Part shown: piece after piece, positions 1-5,670 of the stretch
How the letters are laid out: each line of letters opens with the position of its first letter
How positions within the stretch are numbered: position 1 is the first letter of the stretch
Source of the DNA: Microbacteriaceae bacterium
GTDB taxonomy: Bacteria > Actinomycetota > Actinomycetes > Actinomycetales > Microbacteriaceae
Reading direction: 5' to 3'
DNA length: 9,039 nucleotides
Assembly (NCBI GenBank): GCA_025463615.1
Contig: JAODAU010000218.1
Coordinates: 1 to 9,039 of the forward strand
The notes under the pieces: generated by a model
What the model saw: the letters and a program-made list of their open reading frames with translations, nothing else
What the model was told of the DNA's origin: nothing
The model's database searches: none
Position numbers and translations under genes: made by a program

Positions 1-1
1 G

Positions 2-343
2 GTCGCGCGGGTCGCATCCGACGACCAGCTCTGGACCACGGCCGACTGGTCGGCCCGCTTCGACCTCCCGTTCGACGACCGTGCGACGGGCTACGGACAG
101 TCGACGCAGGATGTCGGGGCCGTCCGCGCCGACGCGGAGCTGCTGCTCGGCTACCACGACGCCGTCTTCGAACGCACCCTCGACTATCTGCGCGACCTGG
201 AGGACGCCGACTTCGACCGGGTCGTCGACACCCGCTTCGACCCGCCGGTCACCCTCGCGGTGCGCATGATGAGCATCCTCAGCGACGAGTTGCAGCACGT
301 CGGCCAGGCCGCGTTCGTGCGCGGCGTCGTCGAGCGGCGCTGA
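2..343 (+). CDS. DinB-fold family protein, C-terminal part (5' end outside window)
   Basis: This is the C-terminal 113 residues of a gene that enters from the left edge; the reading frame is open from base 2 to the TGA at 341-343. The tail ELQHVGQAAFVRG matches the end of DinB/DUF664-type four-helix-bundle proteins, where a histidine in an H-x-G-Q-x-x-Y/F-x-R-G motif is usually a metal ligand. Several actinobacterial members of this fold are mycothiol-dependent enzymes, so a thiol-linked role is possible, but the fragment cannot show it. The N-terminal half and any other metal-binding histidines lie outside the window. It is followed after 20 nt by the deazaflavin oxidoreductase gene on the same strand, so the two may be co-transcribed. 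I am confident of the reading frame, fairly confident of the fold, and have no substrate. Confidence 0.7.
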   Translation, partial: VARVASDDQLWTTADWSARFDLPFDDRATGYGQSTQDVGAVRADAELLLGYHDAVFERTLDYLRDLEDADFDRVVDTRFDPPVTLAVRMMSILSDELQHVGQAAFVRGVVERR

Positions 344-363
344 GCACTGGAAGAATCGGCAGC

Positions 364-846
364 GTGCCCACTCTCCAGCGCCGCGTCCGCATCGCGGTTG
401 CGCGCTTCTCGCGCACACGGTTCTTCCGCCGCGTCGGACCGACGATCATGCCCCCGCTGGAGAAGGCGACGTCCGCGCTCACCCGGGGGCGGCATCCGCT
501 GAGCGGCTTCCTCGTGCCGTCGCTCGTGCTCCACACGACGGGCGCGAAGTCCGGCCTGCCCCGTGAGACCGAGCTGATGTACGTGCCGGAGGGGCAGAGG
601 ATGCTGGTCACCGGCAGCAATTTCGCCCGGGACAGCCACCCCGCCTGGACAGCCAACCTGCTCGCGGACCCGCGAGGTTCGGTCAGGGTGAACGGCAAAG
701 ACATCCCGGTCCTAGCCGAGCTCATCGAGGACGACGAGCGCGAGGCGGTGTGGGCGTACATCGAGGAGCAGTGGCCCGGATATCGCGGCTACGAACGCGC
801 GTCCGGTCGCGTTCTACGCATCTTCCGACTCACTCCGACCACTTAA
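364..846 (+). CDS. Nitroreductase/deazaflavin (F420)-dependent oxidoreductase, DDN family
   Basis: The 160-residue protein has the split beta-barrel signature of the DDN (deazaflavin-dependent nitroreductase, formerly DUF385) family. The core LHTTGAKSGLPRETELMYVP lies at residues 56-75, followed by G-S-N (84-86), H-P-A-W-x-x-N-L-x-A-x-P (92-103) and a W-P-G-Y element (137-140). In this family the first and third elements contact cofactor F420 and the central strands form the barrel. Members reduce quinones, nitro compounds or other electrophiles with F420H2; the substrate here is unknown. The length is typical of the family. The basic, arginine-rich first 25 residues could be an amphipathic membrane-associating segment, as in DDN, but this is inference. 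I take the GTG at 364 because GGAAG at 349-353 is a plausible ribosome binding site and the frame does not extend usefully upstream. It is probably read with the DinB-fold gene before it. Confidence 0.85.
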   Translation: MPTLQRRVRIAVARFSRTRFFRRVGPTIMPPLEKATSALTRGRHPLSGFLVPSLVLHTTGAKSGLPRETELMYVPEGQRMLVTGSNFARDSHPAWTANLLADPRGSVRVNGKDIPVLAELIEDDEREAVWAYIEEQWPGYRGYERASGRVLRIFRLTPTT

Positions 847-893
847 TACCACCCCGCACCATATTTACCCACTGGCTCATGGCAATCGGCCCT

Positions 894-899
894 TAGGAT
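894..899 (+). promoter_or_regulatory. Candidate -10 box (TAGGAT) for leaderless tetR transcript
   Basis: TAGGAT lies exactly six bases before the ATG at 906 and fits the actinobacterial -10 pattern TANNNT. That spacing would place transcription initiation on or next to the start codon, giving a leaderless mRNA. No good -35 hexamer is visible. The AGGA inside the box could instead serve as a weak Shine-Dalgarno sequence, so the assignment is tentative. Confidence 0.35.
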
Positions 900-905
900 T
901 CATCC

Positions 906-1454
906 ATGGCCGACCCGCGGATCCAGCGGACGAAAGACCATGTGCTCGCTGTCGCCCGAAGACTCCTCAGCGAACCATCCGACGTCCCGCTCACTTTCAC
1001 CACCCTCGCCGCCGAGGCGCAGGTGTCTCGACGCACCCTGTACACGCACTGGGGCACCATCGATCGCGTCATCGCCGAGGCCGCGACCGATGAATTCGCC
1101 CCCGAGGACGCCGACTTCTCGGGCCTCGACCTCACCGGGCGCCTGTGCGCCTTCCTCCGCCTCGTGCGCAACCGGCTCGCCGACCCCGCCACGAGCGTCG
1201 CCGCGACCGGCCTCGTCGCGCGCGCGGTCCACGACCCGGAGGCGGTCGAGGTGCTCGCCGCGATGGTCGAACGCGGGCGCGGCGAATTCGCCACCCACGT
1301 CGCCCCCATCACGCCGCAACAGTACGAGCTGATCATCGGCCCGCTGTTCCACGCCGAATTCTTCGCGCGTTCGCGCATGACGGACGACCAGCTCGACGCG
1401 ATGGTGCCGTACGTGGTCTCCCTGCTGGGCGACGAGGAACTCGCGCGGGCCTAG
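906..1454 (+). CDS. TetR/AcrR family transcriptional regulator
   Basis: The 182-residue protein begins with a TetR-type helix-turn-helix. Helix 1 is RIQRTKDHVLAVARRLL, and the DNA-binding segment LTFTTLAAEAQVSRRTLYTHW occupies about residues 29-49, with the family's usual L/A-x-x-A-x-V-S-x-x-T-x-Y-x-H-W/F pattern. Residues 60-182 form the all-helical ligand-binding and dimerisation domain, which is too variable to suggest a ligand. Such proteins are usually repressors of nearby genes, released by a small molecule. The closest candidates are the DDN-type oxidoreductase and DinB-fold genes immediately upstream on the same strand, although TetR regulators more often face their targets divergently. 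The ATG at 906 begins right at the HTH domain as expected. Its TAG stop (1452-1454) shares the palindrome CTAG with the stop of the convergent 96-residue gene. Confidence 0.9.
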   Translation: MADPRIQRTKDHVLAVARRLLSEPSDVPLTFTTLAAEAQVSRRTLYTHWGTIDRVIAEAATDEFAPEDADFSGLDLTGRLCAFLRLVRNRLADPATSVAATGLVARAVHDPEAVEVLAAMVERGRGEFATHVAPITPQQYELIIGPLFHAEFFARSRMTDDQLDAMVPYVVSLLGDEELARA

Positions 1455-1741
1455 TCGCGGCTCGACAGCACCTCGAAGTGCCAGTGGCCCTGCTCGAGAT
1501 GCCAGGACCGGCAGGATTCCTGGTCCCACTCGTACTCGGACATGCCCAGGGCATCCGCCCACCCCTGCGCGTCGGCGACGGCGTTCTCCGCCGTCTCGAG
1601 CGGCCGCCCCTCGATCACGTGGCCGTCCGGGTAGTCGACGATCCGCCACTCGAACCCGCCGAGTTCGCGGCTGGTCCCGAAGTCGGCGAGCACTCCGACC
1701 ACCGCGGATTCCAAGGCCGCCCCCACGTCGTCAGCCCGCAT
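1451..1741 (-). CDS. Hypothetical protein, 96 residues
   Basis: I do not recognise this small acidic protein. It has 96 residues. An N-terminal amphipathic helix (about 1-22) is followed by a likely beta hairpin FEWRIVDYPDGHVIEGRPL (30-48), then a second helix with TAENAVADAQGWADALG (50-66), and an aromatic, charged C-terminus with four tryptophans (61, 72, 80, 87). There is no signal peptide or membrane segment, so it is probably cytoplasmic. The start is well supported: on the minus strand AGGGGG precedes the ATG at 1741 with good spacing, and third positions are strongly C/G. The same frame is open further upstream into the VOC gene region, but that extension has no start signal and crosses the VOC gene in another frame. 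It converges with tetR and overlaps it by 4 nt. The gene may be expressed alone from its 146-bp leader or as a distal gene after VOC. Confidence 0.75.
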   Translation of the reverse strand: MRADDVGAALESAVVGVLADFGTSRELGGFEWRIVDYPDGHVIEGRPLETAENAVADAQGWADALGMSEYEWDQESCRSWHLEQGHWHFEVLSSRD

Positions 1742-1887
1742 CCGAGGACCCCCTTGCCCTGCGACCGTGCATTTTCTCTCCCCTGATCGGAGATACTCGG
1801 GTTCGCCCCGACTAGTAGGGCGATATATCGAGATTAGCGCACGGCGACAGCGGAGAGTCGAGAATTTTTCTGCGCGGGGTACAAATC
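1742..1887 (-). other. 146-bp AT-richer spacer with three consecutive dyads, upstream of the 96-residue gene
   Basis: This spacer separates two minus-strand genes and is clearly lower in GC than its surroundings. It holds, from far to near the gene, the perfect palindrome CGATATATCG (1821-1830), a 5-bp hairpin TCGGG/CCCGA with a 5-nt loop (1797-1811), and a 5-bp hairpin TCTCC/GGAGA with a 7-nt loop (1777-1793). The ribosome binding site follows. It probably contains the promoter and a structured 5' leader. I could not pick a convincing -35/-10 pair, and no intrinsic terminator for the VOC gene is evident. Confidence 0.4.
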
Positions 1888-2259
1888 TCAGCCGCGGCGC
1901 TGCAGCTCCTGGAGCGACCACGTGTTGCCGTCTGGGTCGGAGAAGAACACGAACCGACCCCAGGGCAGGACCTGGATCTCGCTCGCGTCGACGCCGCGCG
2001 AAACGAGCTCCTCGCGGGCCCGGTCGGCGTCGTCGATCACGATCTGCACGCCCTTCTGCGACCCCGGCGCCATCTCGGTGATGCCGGTGCCCATGACGAT
2101 CGAGCAGGCCGATCCCGGGGGAGTCAGCTGTACGAATCGCAGCTCGTCGCTGACCCGGTGGTCGTGGTCGGCGTCGAATCCGACCTGGTCCACGTAGAAG
2201 GCCTTCGCGCGGTCGACGTCGCTGACGGGGATGGCCACGAGTTCGATCTTCCAGTCCAT
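1888..2259 (-). CDS. VOC family protein (glyoxalase/dioxygenase fold)
   Basis: The 123-residue protein has the vicinal-oxygen-chelate fold. The opening strand KIELVAIPVSDVDRAKAFY (4-22) leads to VGF (26-28), and the C-terminal half ends with the signature VFFSDPDGNTWSLQE (104-118). Family members bind a divalent metal and act as isomerases, dioxygenases, lyases or resistance proteins; E118 sits where a metal-ligand glutamate is normally found. The other ligand positions are not certain, so catalysis is not assured. AAGGAG, at 2267-2272 on the minus strand, gives a strong ribosome binding site for the ATG at 2259. The gene is divergent from the WYL regulator at 2346, a frequent pairing in actinobacteria, and is likely its regulatory target. 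The product is presumably cytosolic. Confidence 0.88.
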   Translation of the reverse strand: MDWKIELVAIPVSDVDRAKAFYVDQVGFDADHDHRVSDELRFVQLTPPGSACSIVMGTGITEMAPGSQKGVQIVIDDADRAREELVSRGVDASEIQVLPWGRFVFFSDPDGNTWSLQELQRRG

Positions 2260-2306
2260 GATGTGTCTCCTTGTCGTTCGGTGATGAGACCACGGTAGAA
2301 GTCATA

Positions 2307-2325
2307 CAGGTCGCTTTCTGTCCTG
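2307..2325. promoter_or_regulatory. Candidate operator dyad between VOC and WYL genes
   Basis: CAGGTC (2307-2312) and GTCCTG (2320-2325) form inverted arms that match at five of six positions, separated by 7 bp (19 bp in all). The dyad lies in the 86-bp divergent spacer and is the only clear symmetric element there. It is a reasonable binding site for the WYL regulator, controlling the VOC gene and itself. This is inference from position and symmetry. Confidence 0.4.
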
Positions 2326-2345
2326 ATTAAGAAGAGAATCTACGC

Positions 2346-3305
2346 ATGGCCGAGACGACTTCGCGAGTGCTGTCCCTGCTCTCCCTGCTGCAGTCGCACC
2401 GCCAGTGGGCCGGCCCCGAGCTCGCCCGGCGCCTGGACGTCACCGAGCGCACCCTCCGGCGCGACATCGAGCGGCTTCGCGATCTCGGCTACCGCATCGA
2501 GACCACGCGCGGCGCCACGGGCGGCTACCGCCTCGAGGCCGGCGGGCAGCTGCCGCCCCTGGTGCTCACGGATGACGAGGCCGTGGTCATGGCCATCGGC
2601 CTCCGCCTCGCCGCAGCGCAGGCTATCGAGGATGCCGAGCAGACCACCACGGGCGCGCTCGCCAAATTCGAGCAGGTGCTCTCGCCCGCGCTGCGCCAAC
2701 GGGTCAACGCCCTCGCGGGCCTCGTCGGCCAATCCCCGGACGGGCTGCAGCCGGTGACCTCCGAGCTGCTCGGCCAGCTGGCGCTCGCCTGCCGCGACCA
2801 CGAGCGCATCCGCTTCCGTTACCGCTCGCCGGCGGGTGTCGAGAGCGAGCGCGTCGTGGAGCCGCACTCGCTCGTCACCGCCCGCCAGCGCTGGTTCCTG
2901 GTCTGCTGGGACCGCGACCGCGACGACTGGCGGTCGTTCCGCGTCGATCGCATGAGCGCGTTCTTCGCCACCCGGGTGCGCTTCGACCCGCGCGAGCTGC
3001 CGGCGGCGGATGCCGGGGCCTTCCTCACCGAGCGTGCGTTCCAGGCGCGGCATCCGCACCATGCCGACGTGGTCATCGAGCTGCCACTCGCCGAGGTTCG
3101 CACGCACCTGAACCGGTGGGCGGCGTCAGCGAGCGCACTCTCGCCGGAAACCACACTGTGGCCGCTGGATGCCGAGACGCCCGAGCAGCTCCTCGGCGCC
3201 CTGGCCTGGATCCCCGAGGGCGTGCGGTACGAGGTGCGCGGCGATCCCGGGCTCCTGGCGTTCCTGCGGGAGCGCAGCGCACGCCTCGCCGCGGCGGTCG
3301 GCTGA
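2346..3305 (+). CDS. YafY/PafC-type transcriptional regulator with HTH_11 and WYL domains
   Basis: The 319-residue protein starts with a DeoR-like winged HTH: SRVLSLLSLLQSHRQW (6-21) leads to ELARRLDVTERTLRRDIERL (25-44), with the wing GATGGYRLEAGG at 56-67. A helical linker (about 75-135) precedes the WYL domain at roughly 140-215. Within it IRFRYRSPAGVESERVVEPH (155-174) and the QRWFLVCWD strand (181-189) correspond to the Sm-like core; the eponymous W-Y-L reads W-F-L (183-185). The C-terminal 100 residues resemble the WCX extension. WYL domains bind nucleic acids or small ligands and let these proteins act as activators or repressors. The gene is divergent from VOC, which is the probable target. 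The ATG at 2346 lies just ahead of the HTH. Its TGA and the stop of the convergent deaminase gene together form the palindrome TGAGCTCA. Confidence 0.92.
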   Translation: MAETTSRVLSLLSLLQSHRQWAGPELARRLDVTERTLRRDIERLRDLGYRIETTRGATGGYRLEAGGQLPPLVLTDDEAVVMAIGLRLAAAQAIEDAEQTTTGALAKFEQVLSPALRQRVNALAGLVGQSPDGLQPVTSELLGQLALACRDHERIRFRYRSPAGVESERVVEPHSLVTARQRWFLVCWDRDRDDWRSFRVDRMSAFFATRVRFDPRELPAADAGAFLTERAFQARHPHHADVVIELPLAEVRTHLNRWAASASALSPETTLWPLDAETPEQLLGALAWIPEGVRYEVRGDPGLLAFLRERSARLAAAVG

Positions 3306-3307
3306 GC

Positions 3308-3769
3308 TCAGTCCTCGCCGATGTCCTCGTTCCAGAGCGCCGGGTTCTTCTCGATGAAGTCGCCCATCATGGCGATCAGGCCCGGGTCGTTGACCACGGT
3401 GAGTTCGACGCCGTTCTCGGCCAGCCAGTCCTGGCCGCCCAGGAAGCTCTGGTCGTCGCCGACCACGACGCGCCCGATGCCGAACTGCCGCACCAGGCCG
3501 GAGCAGTACCAGCACGGCGAGAGGGTCGTCACCATCACGGTGTCGCGGTAACTCCGCTGGCGCCCGGCGTTGTGGAACGCGTTCGTCTCCGCGTGCATGG
3601 CGGCGTCGCCGTCCTGCACCCGCCGGTTGTGGCCGCTGCCGAGCAGCCGGCCGTCGGAGGAGAACAGCGCGGCCCCGATCGGGATGCCGCCCTCCGCAGC
3701 CCCCTTCTCGGCCTCCGCCAGCGCGACGGCGAGCTTCTCGGCATCCGTCGCGTAGATCGCCTCGCTCAC
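3308..3769 (-). CDS. Nucleoside deaminase of the yeast cytosine deaminase type
   Basis: The 153-residue zinc enzyme has the cytidine/deoxycytidylate deaminase fold: HAE at 59-61 (H59 zinc ligand, E61 proton shuttle) and PCWYC at 85-89 (C86 and C89 zinc ligands). Beyond the generic motifs it resembles Saccharomyces Fcy1. GGIPIGAAL is near the start, GHN at 46-48 matches the substrate-contacting Asn, F109 lies in the loop above the active site, and the C-terminus LWNEDIGE parallels the Fcy1 ending WFEDIGE, whose W and D shape the pyrimidine pocket. The likely reaction is cytosine to uracil plus ammonia; isocytosine- or guanine-type substrates are less likely alternatives. The GTG start at 3769 overlaps the permease TGA in GTGA, so translation is probably coupled. 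The frame stays open much further upstream, but that part is only a shadow of the permease gene. Confidence 0.88.
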   Translation of the reverse strand: MSEAIYATDAEKLAVALAEAEKGAAEGGIPIGAALFSSDGRLLGSGHNRRVQDGDAAMHAETNAFHNAGRQRSYRDTVMVTTLSPCWYCSGLVRQFGIGRVVVGDDQSFLGGQDWLAENGVELTVVNDPGLIAMMGDFIEKNPALWNEDIGED

Positions 3770-5202
3770 GCCACGGTGTCCGCAGCGTCGACGCCGACGA
3801 TCACGTCGGGCGTGGACGAAAGCGGGCCGCCGAGCTTCGGTTTGAAGGCCTTGAACAGCACGAAGTAGAGCACCGCGGCCAGCAGGAAGCCGACGAGTGC
3901 CGTCAGGTCGGTGCCGGTCGCGACGGCGACCGGGCCCTGGTAGTAGCCGAACTGGTTGGCGAACAGCGAGATGGAGACGGCCGTGGCGACGACGAAGGAG
4001 ATGATCCCGGCGGGGTTGCGGTACTTCGCCTGCTCCGGCACCAGGGAGGCGATCTCGGTTCCGCGCCTCAGCCAGCGGTCGACGAACACGACGCCCAGCC
4101 ATGGCGCGATCCAGTAGGCGATCACGAGCAGGAACCCCGTGTACTTGGTGCCGGCGTCGGGGATCGCGCTCCACGCGATGAAGAAGCCGACGACCCCGAA
4201 CAGTGCAGCGATGATGGCTCGGCGAAGGGCGAACGGGATCTTGATGCCTGCCGCGAGGAACGACATGGCTCCCGAATAGACGTTGAGGGCGTTCGCCGAA
4301 ATGGCACCGATCGCGATCGCGACCAGCGTGAGGTCGGCGACCCAGGTCGGCATGCTGTGCACGAACGACCCGGTGGGGTCGGTCTCCTTGAAGGCGATGG
4401 TCGTGGCCGCGGCGCCCGCGGCCATCAGCACCACGCACGACACGAAGTTGCCGAGGCCGGCGGCGAGACCGATCTTCCTGCGGCTCGTGCTGGCCCTGAG
4501 GTAGCGGCTGTAGTCGGACGCGTACGGGTTCCACCCGGCGGCGTAGCCGAAGGCCGCCCCGGCGGCGAGGGTGAATCCGCCGAAGCTGAAGTTGCTGCCG
4601 CCCTTCTGCACGTAGCCGAGGTTGGCGTGCATGAAGATCGTCACGGTGGCGATCAGGAAGATCGCGCCGAGCACGTAGGTCGAGTAGCGCTCGAAGAACT
4701 GGATGAGGTCGTGCCCGATGAAGGCCACGATGATCTCGATCACCACGATGATGATCAGCGCGACGACCACGGGCATCCCGGTCAGCGTGGCCAGGGCGAA
4801 CGCACCGCTCACCGAGTTGACCGCGAACCAGCCGAGCCCGGCCACGAGCGCGTTGATCGCGGCGGGCAGGATGTTGCCACGGTTGCCGAACGCGGTGCGG
4901 CTGATGACGAGCTGCGCCAGGCCTTCGCGCGGCCCCCAGGTCGACAGCACGCCCTGCGTCAGCGCGCCGAAGGCGGTGCCCAGCACGATCGCCGCCATCG
5001 CCTGCCAGAACCCGAGACCGAAGAACGCGATGGCGATCACGCCCACGAACACGGTCGCGAACTCGAGGTTCGGCGCGGTCCAGGTCGCGAAGAGCTGCCA
5101 CGGTGACCCGTGGCGCTTGCTCGCCGGGATGGCTTCGATGCCACCCGGCTCGACCGATGTGATGCGGGGGGAGGGCGCGAGGGTCGCCGTCGAATCTGTC
5201 AT
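3766..5202 (-). CDS. NCS1 family purine/cytosine permease
   Basis: The 478-residue integral membrane protein belongs to the nucleobase:cation symporter-1 family. After a soluble N-terminus of about 30 residues, PWQLFATWTAPNLEFATVF (34-52) forms the characteristic first membrane helix with its broken centre, and GWNPYASDYSRYL (223-235) is the family hallmark before a cytoplasmic loop. About twelve hydrophobic segments follow from inspection, including 55-80, 143-163, 175-190, 250-270, 291-305, 330-345, 356-375, 398-415 and 434-452. The protein should import a nucleobase with H+ or Na+. The 4-nt overlap with a cytosine deaminase gene makes cytosine the best guess, although NCS1 members also carry purines, allantoin and hydantoins. 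The ATG at 5202 is chosen from the length match and the TAGGAT box 6 nt upstream. Confidence 0.9.
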   Translation of the reverse strand: MTDSTATLAPSPRITSVEPGGIEAIPASKRHGSPWQLFATWTAPNLEFATVFVGVIAIAFFGLGFWQAMAAIVLGTAFGALTQGVLSTWGPREGLAQLVISRTAFGNRGNILPAAINALVAGLGWFAVNSVSGAFALATLTGMPVVVALIIIVVIEIIVAFIGHDLIQFFERYSTYVLGAIFLIATVTIFMHANLGYVQKGGSNFSFGGFTLAAGAAFGYAAGWNPYASDYSRYLRASTSRRKIGLAAGLGNFVSCVVLMAAGAAATTIAFKETDPTGSFVHSMPTWVADLTLVAIAIGAISANALNVYSGAMSFLAAGIKIPFALRRAIIAALFGVVGFFIAWSAIPDAGTKYTGFLLVIAYWIAPWLGVVFVDRWLRRGTEIASLVPEQAKYRNPAGIISFVVATAVSISLFANQFGYYQGPVAVATGTDLTALVGFLLAAVLYFVLFKAFKPKLGGPLSSTPDVIVGVDAADTVA

Positions 5203-5290
5203 GCCCGAATCCTAGGGAGCTTGGGCCGCGGCATGCCCGGCGCGCGCCCAACACTTCACACGTTGTTAACACGGCGAAAGTTGTTTTCGG
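5203..5290. promoter_or_regulatory. Intergenic region with clustered palindromes upstream of the permease operon
   Basis: These 88 bp separate the S4-protein stop from the permease start, both on the minus strand. They contain CCTAGG (5211-5216), CCGCGG (5226-5231), GCATGC (5231-5236), the 10-bp perfect palindrome GGCGCGCGCC (5239-5248) and TGTTAACA (5264-5271). The GC-rich palindrome could terminate the upstream operon, but no T-tract follows. TGTTAACA is the more operator-like element. The region must carry the permease promoter, since the gene pair starts here. Confidence 0.35.
5209..5214 (-). promoter_or_regulatory. Candidate -10 box (TAGGAT) for leaderless permease transcript
   Basis: Reading the minus strand, TAGGAT ends six bases before the permease ATG, the same arrangement as before the tetR gene. 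It fits a -10 box for a leaderless mRNA. Its AGGA could alternatively be a weak Shine-Dalgarno sequence. No clear -35 is visible at 16-18 bp. Confidence 0.35.
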
Positions 5291-5668
5291 TCAGCGACCC
5301 ATCAGCTTGTCGAGATCGCGCCGGTCGCGCTTCGTCGGTCGACCCGCCCCGCGCTCGCGCACGACGGTCAGCGTGCGCTCCTCCTTGGGCGGTGGGGGAG
5401 GCGTGAGGTCCACGTAGCACTCGATCGCCACGGACGCCCCTACCCGCTTGCTGATGATGCGCGCGACCTTCACCGTGCGCTCGAGCTCGGTGGTGCGGAG
5501 CCGGATCTCGTCGCCGACGCGCACCGGCTGCGCCGCCTTCGCCCTCTCGCCGTTCACCTGTACATGCCCCGCGCGGCATGCGGCCGTGGCGGCGGATCGG
5601 GTCTTGGCCAGGCGCGCCGACCAGACCCAGCTGTCGACGCGCGTGGTGGTGGCGGATGCGGCATCCAT
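5291..5668 (-). CDS. RNA-binding S4 domain protein, Hsp15-like
   Basis: The 125-residue protein has an S4 RNA-binding domain at about 9-60, starting RVDSWVWSARLAKTRSAATA (10-29) and continuing with GHVQVNGERAK (34-44), the standard alpha-L motif. The basic C-terminus GAGRPTKRDRRDLDKLMG (107-124) resembles the conserved tail of Hsp15 (HslR), which binds stalled 50S subunits carrying peptidyl-tRNA and helps recycle them. A role in ribosome rescue is therefore likely but not proven; actinobacterial members are mostly uncharacterised. A proline run (90-94) separates the two parts. I chose the ATG at 5668 because GAGG lies 7 nt before it. The in-frame GTG at 5674, which would overlap the previous stop in GTGA, has that GAGG too close. 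The gene is the last of the DUF1295-LRV-S4 run. Confidence 0.88.
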   Translation of the reverse strand: MDAASATTTRVDSWVWSARLAKTRSAATAACRAGHVQVNGERAKAAQPVRVGDEIRLRTTELERTVKVARIISKRVGASVAIECYVDLTPPPPPKEERTLTVVRERGAGRPTKRDRRDLDKLMGR

Positions 5669-5670
5669 GG

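Noticed and set aside
900..1649. 249-codon minus-strand frame opposite tetR
   Set aside because: A GC-driven shadow frame. The plus-strand TetR sequence is unambiguous.
1451..2305. A 284-codon minus-strand frame covering the 96-residue gene and the VOC region
   Set aside because: The upstream portion runs through the VOC gene out of frame. A strong RBS precedes the ATG at 1741.
4357..5106. 249-codon plus-strand frame opposite the permease
   Set aside because: Composition artefact, low-complexity Gly/His/Asp-rich translation with no family resemblance.
3308..5272. A 654-codon minus-strand open frame that would fuse an arginine-rich N-terminus to the deaminase
   Set aside because: The part above 3769 is the wrong frame of the permease gene, whose sequence clearly encodes an NCS1 transporter. 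The real deaminase starts at the GTG overlapping the permease stop.
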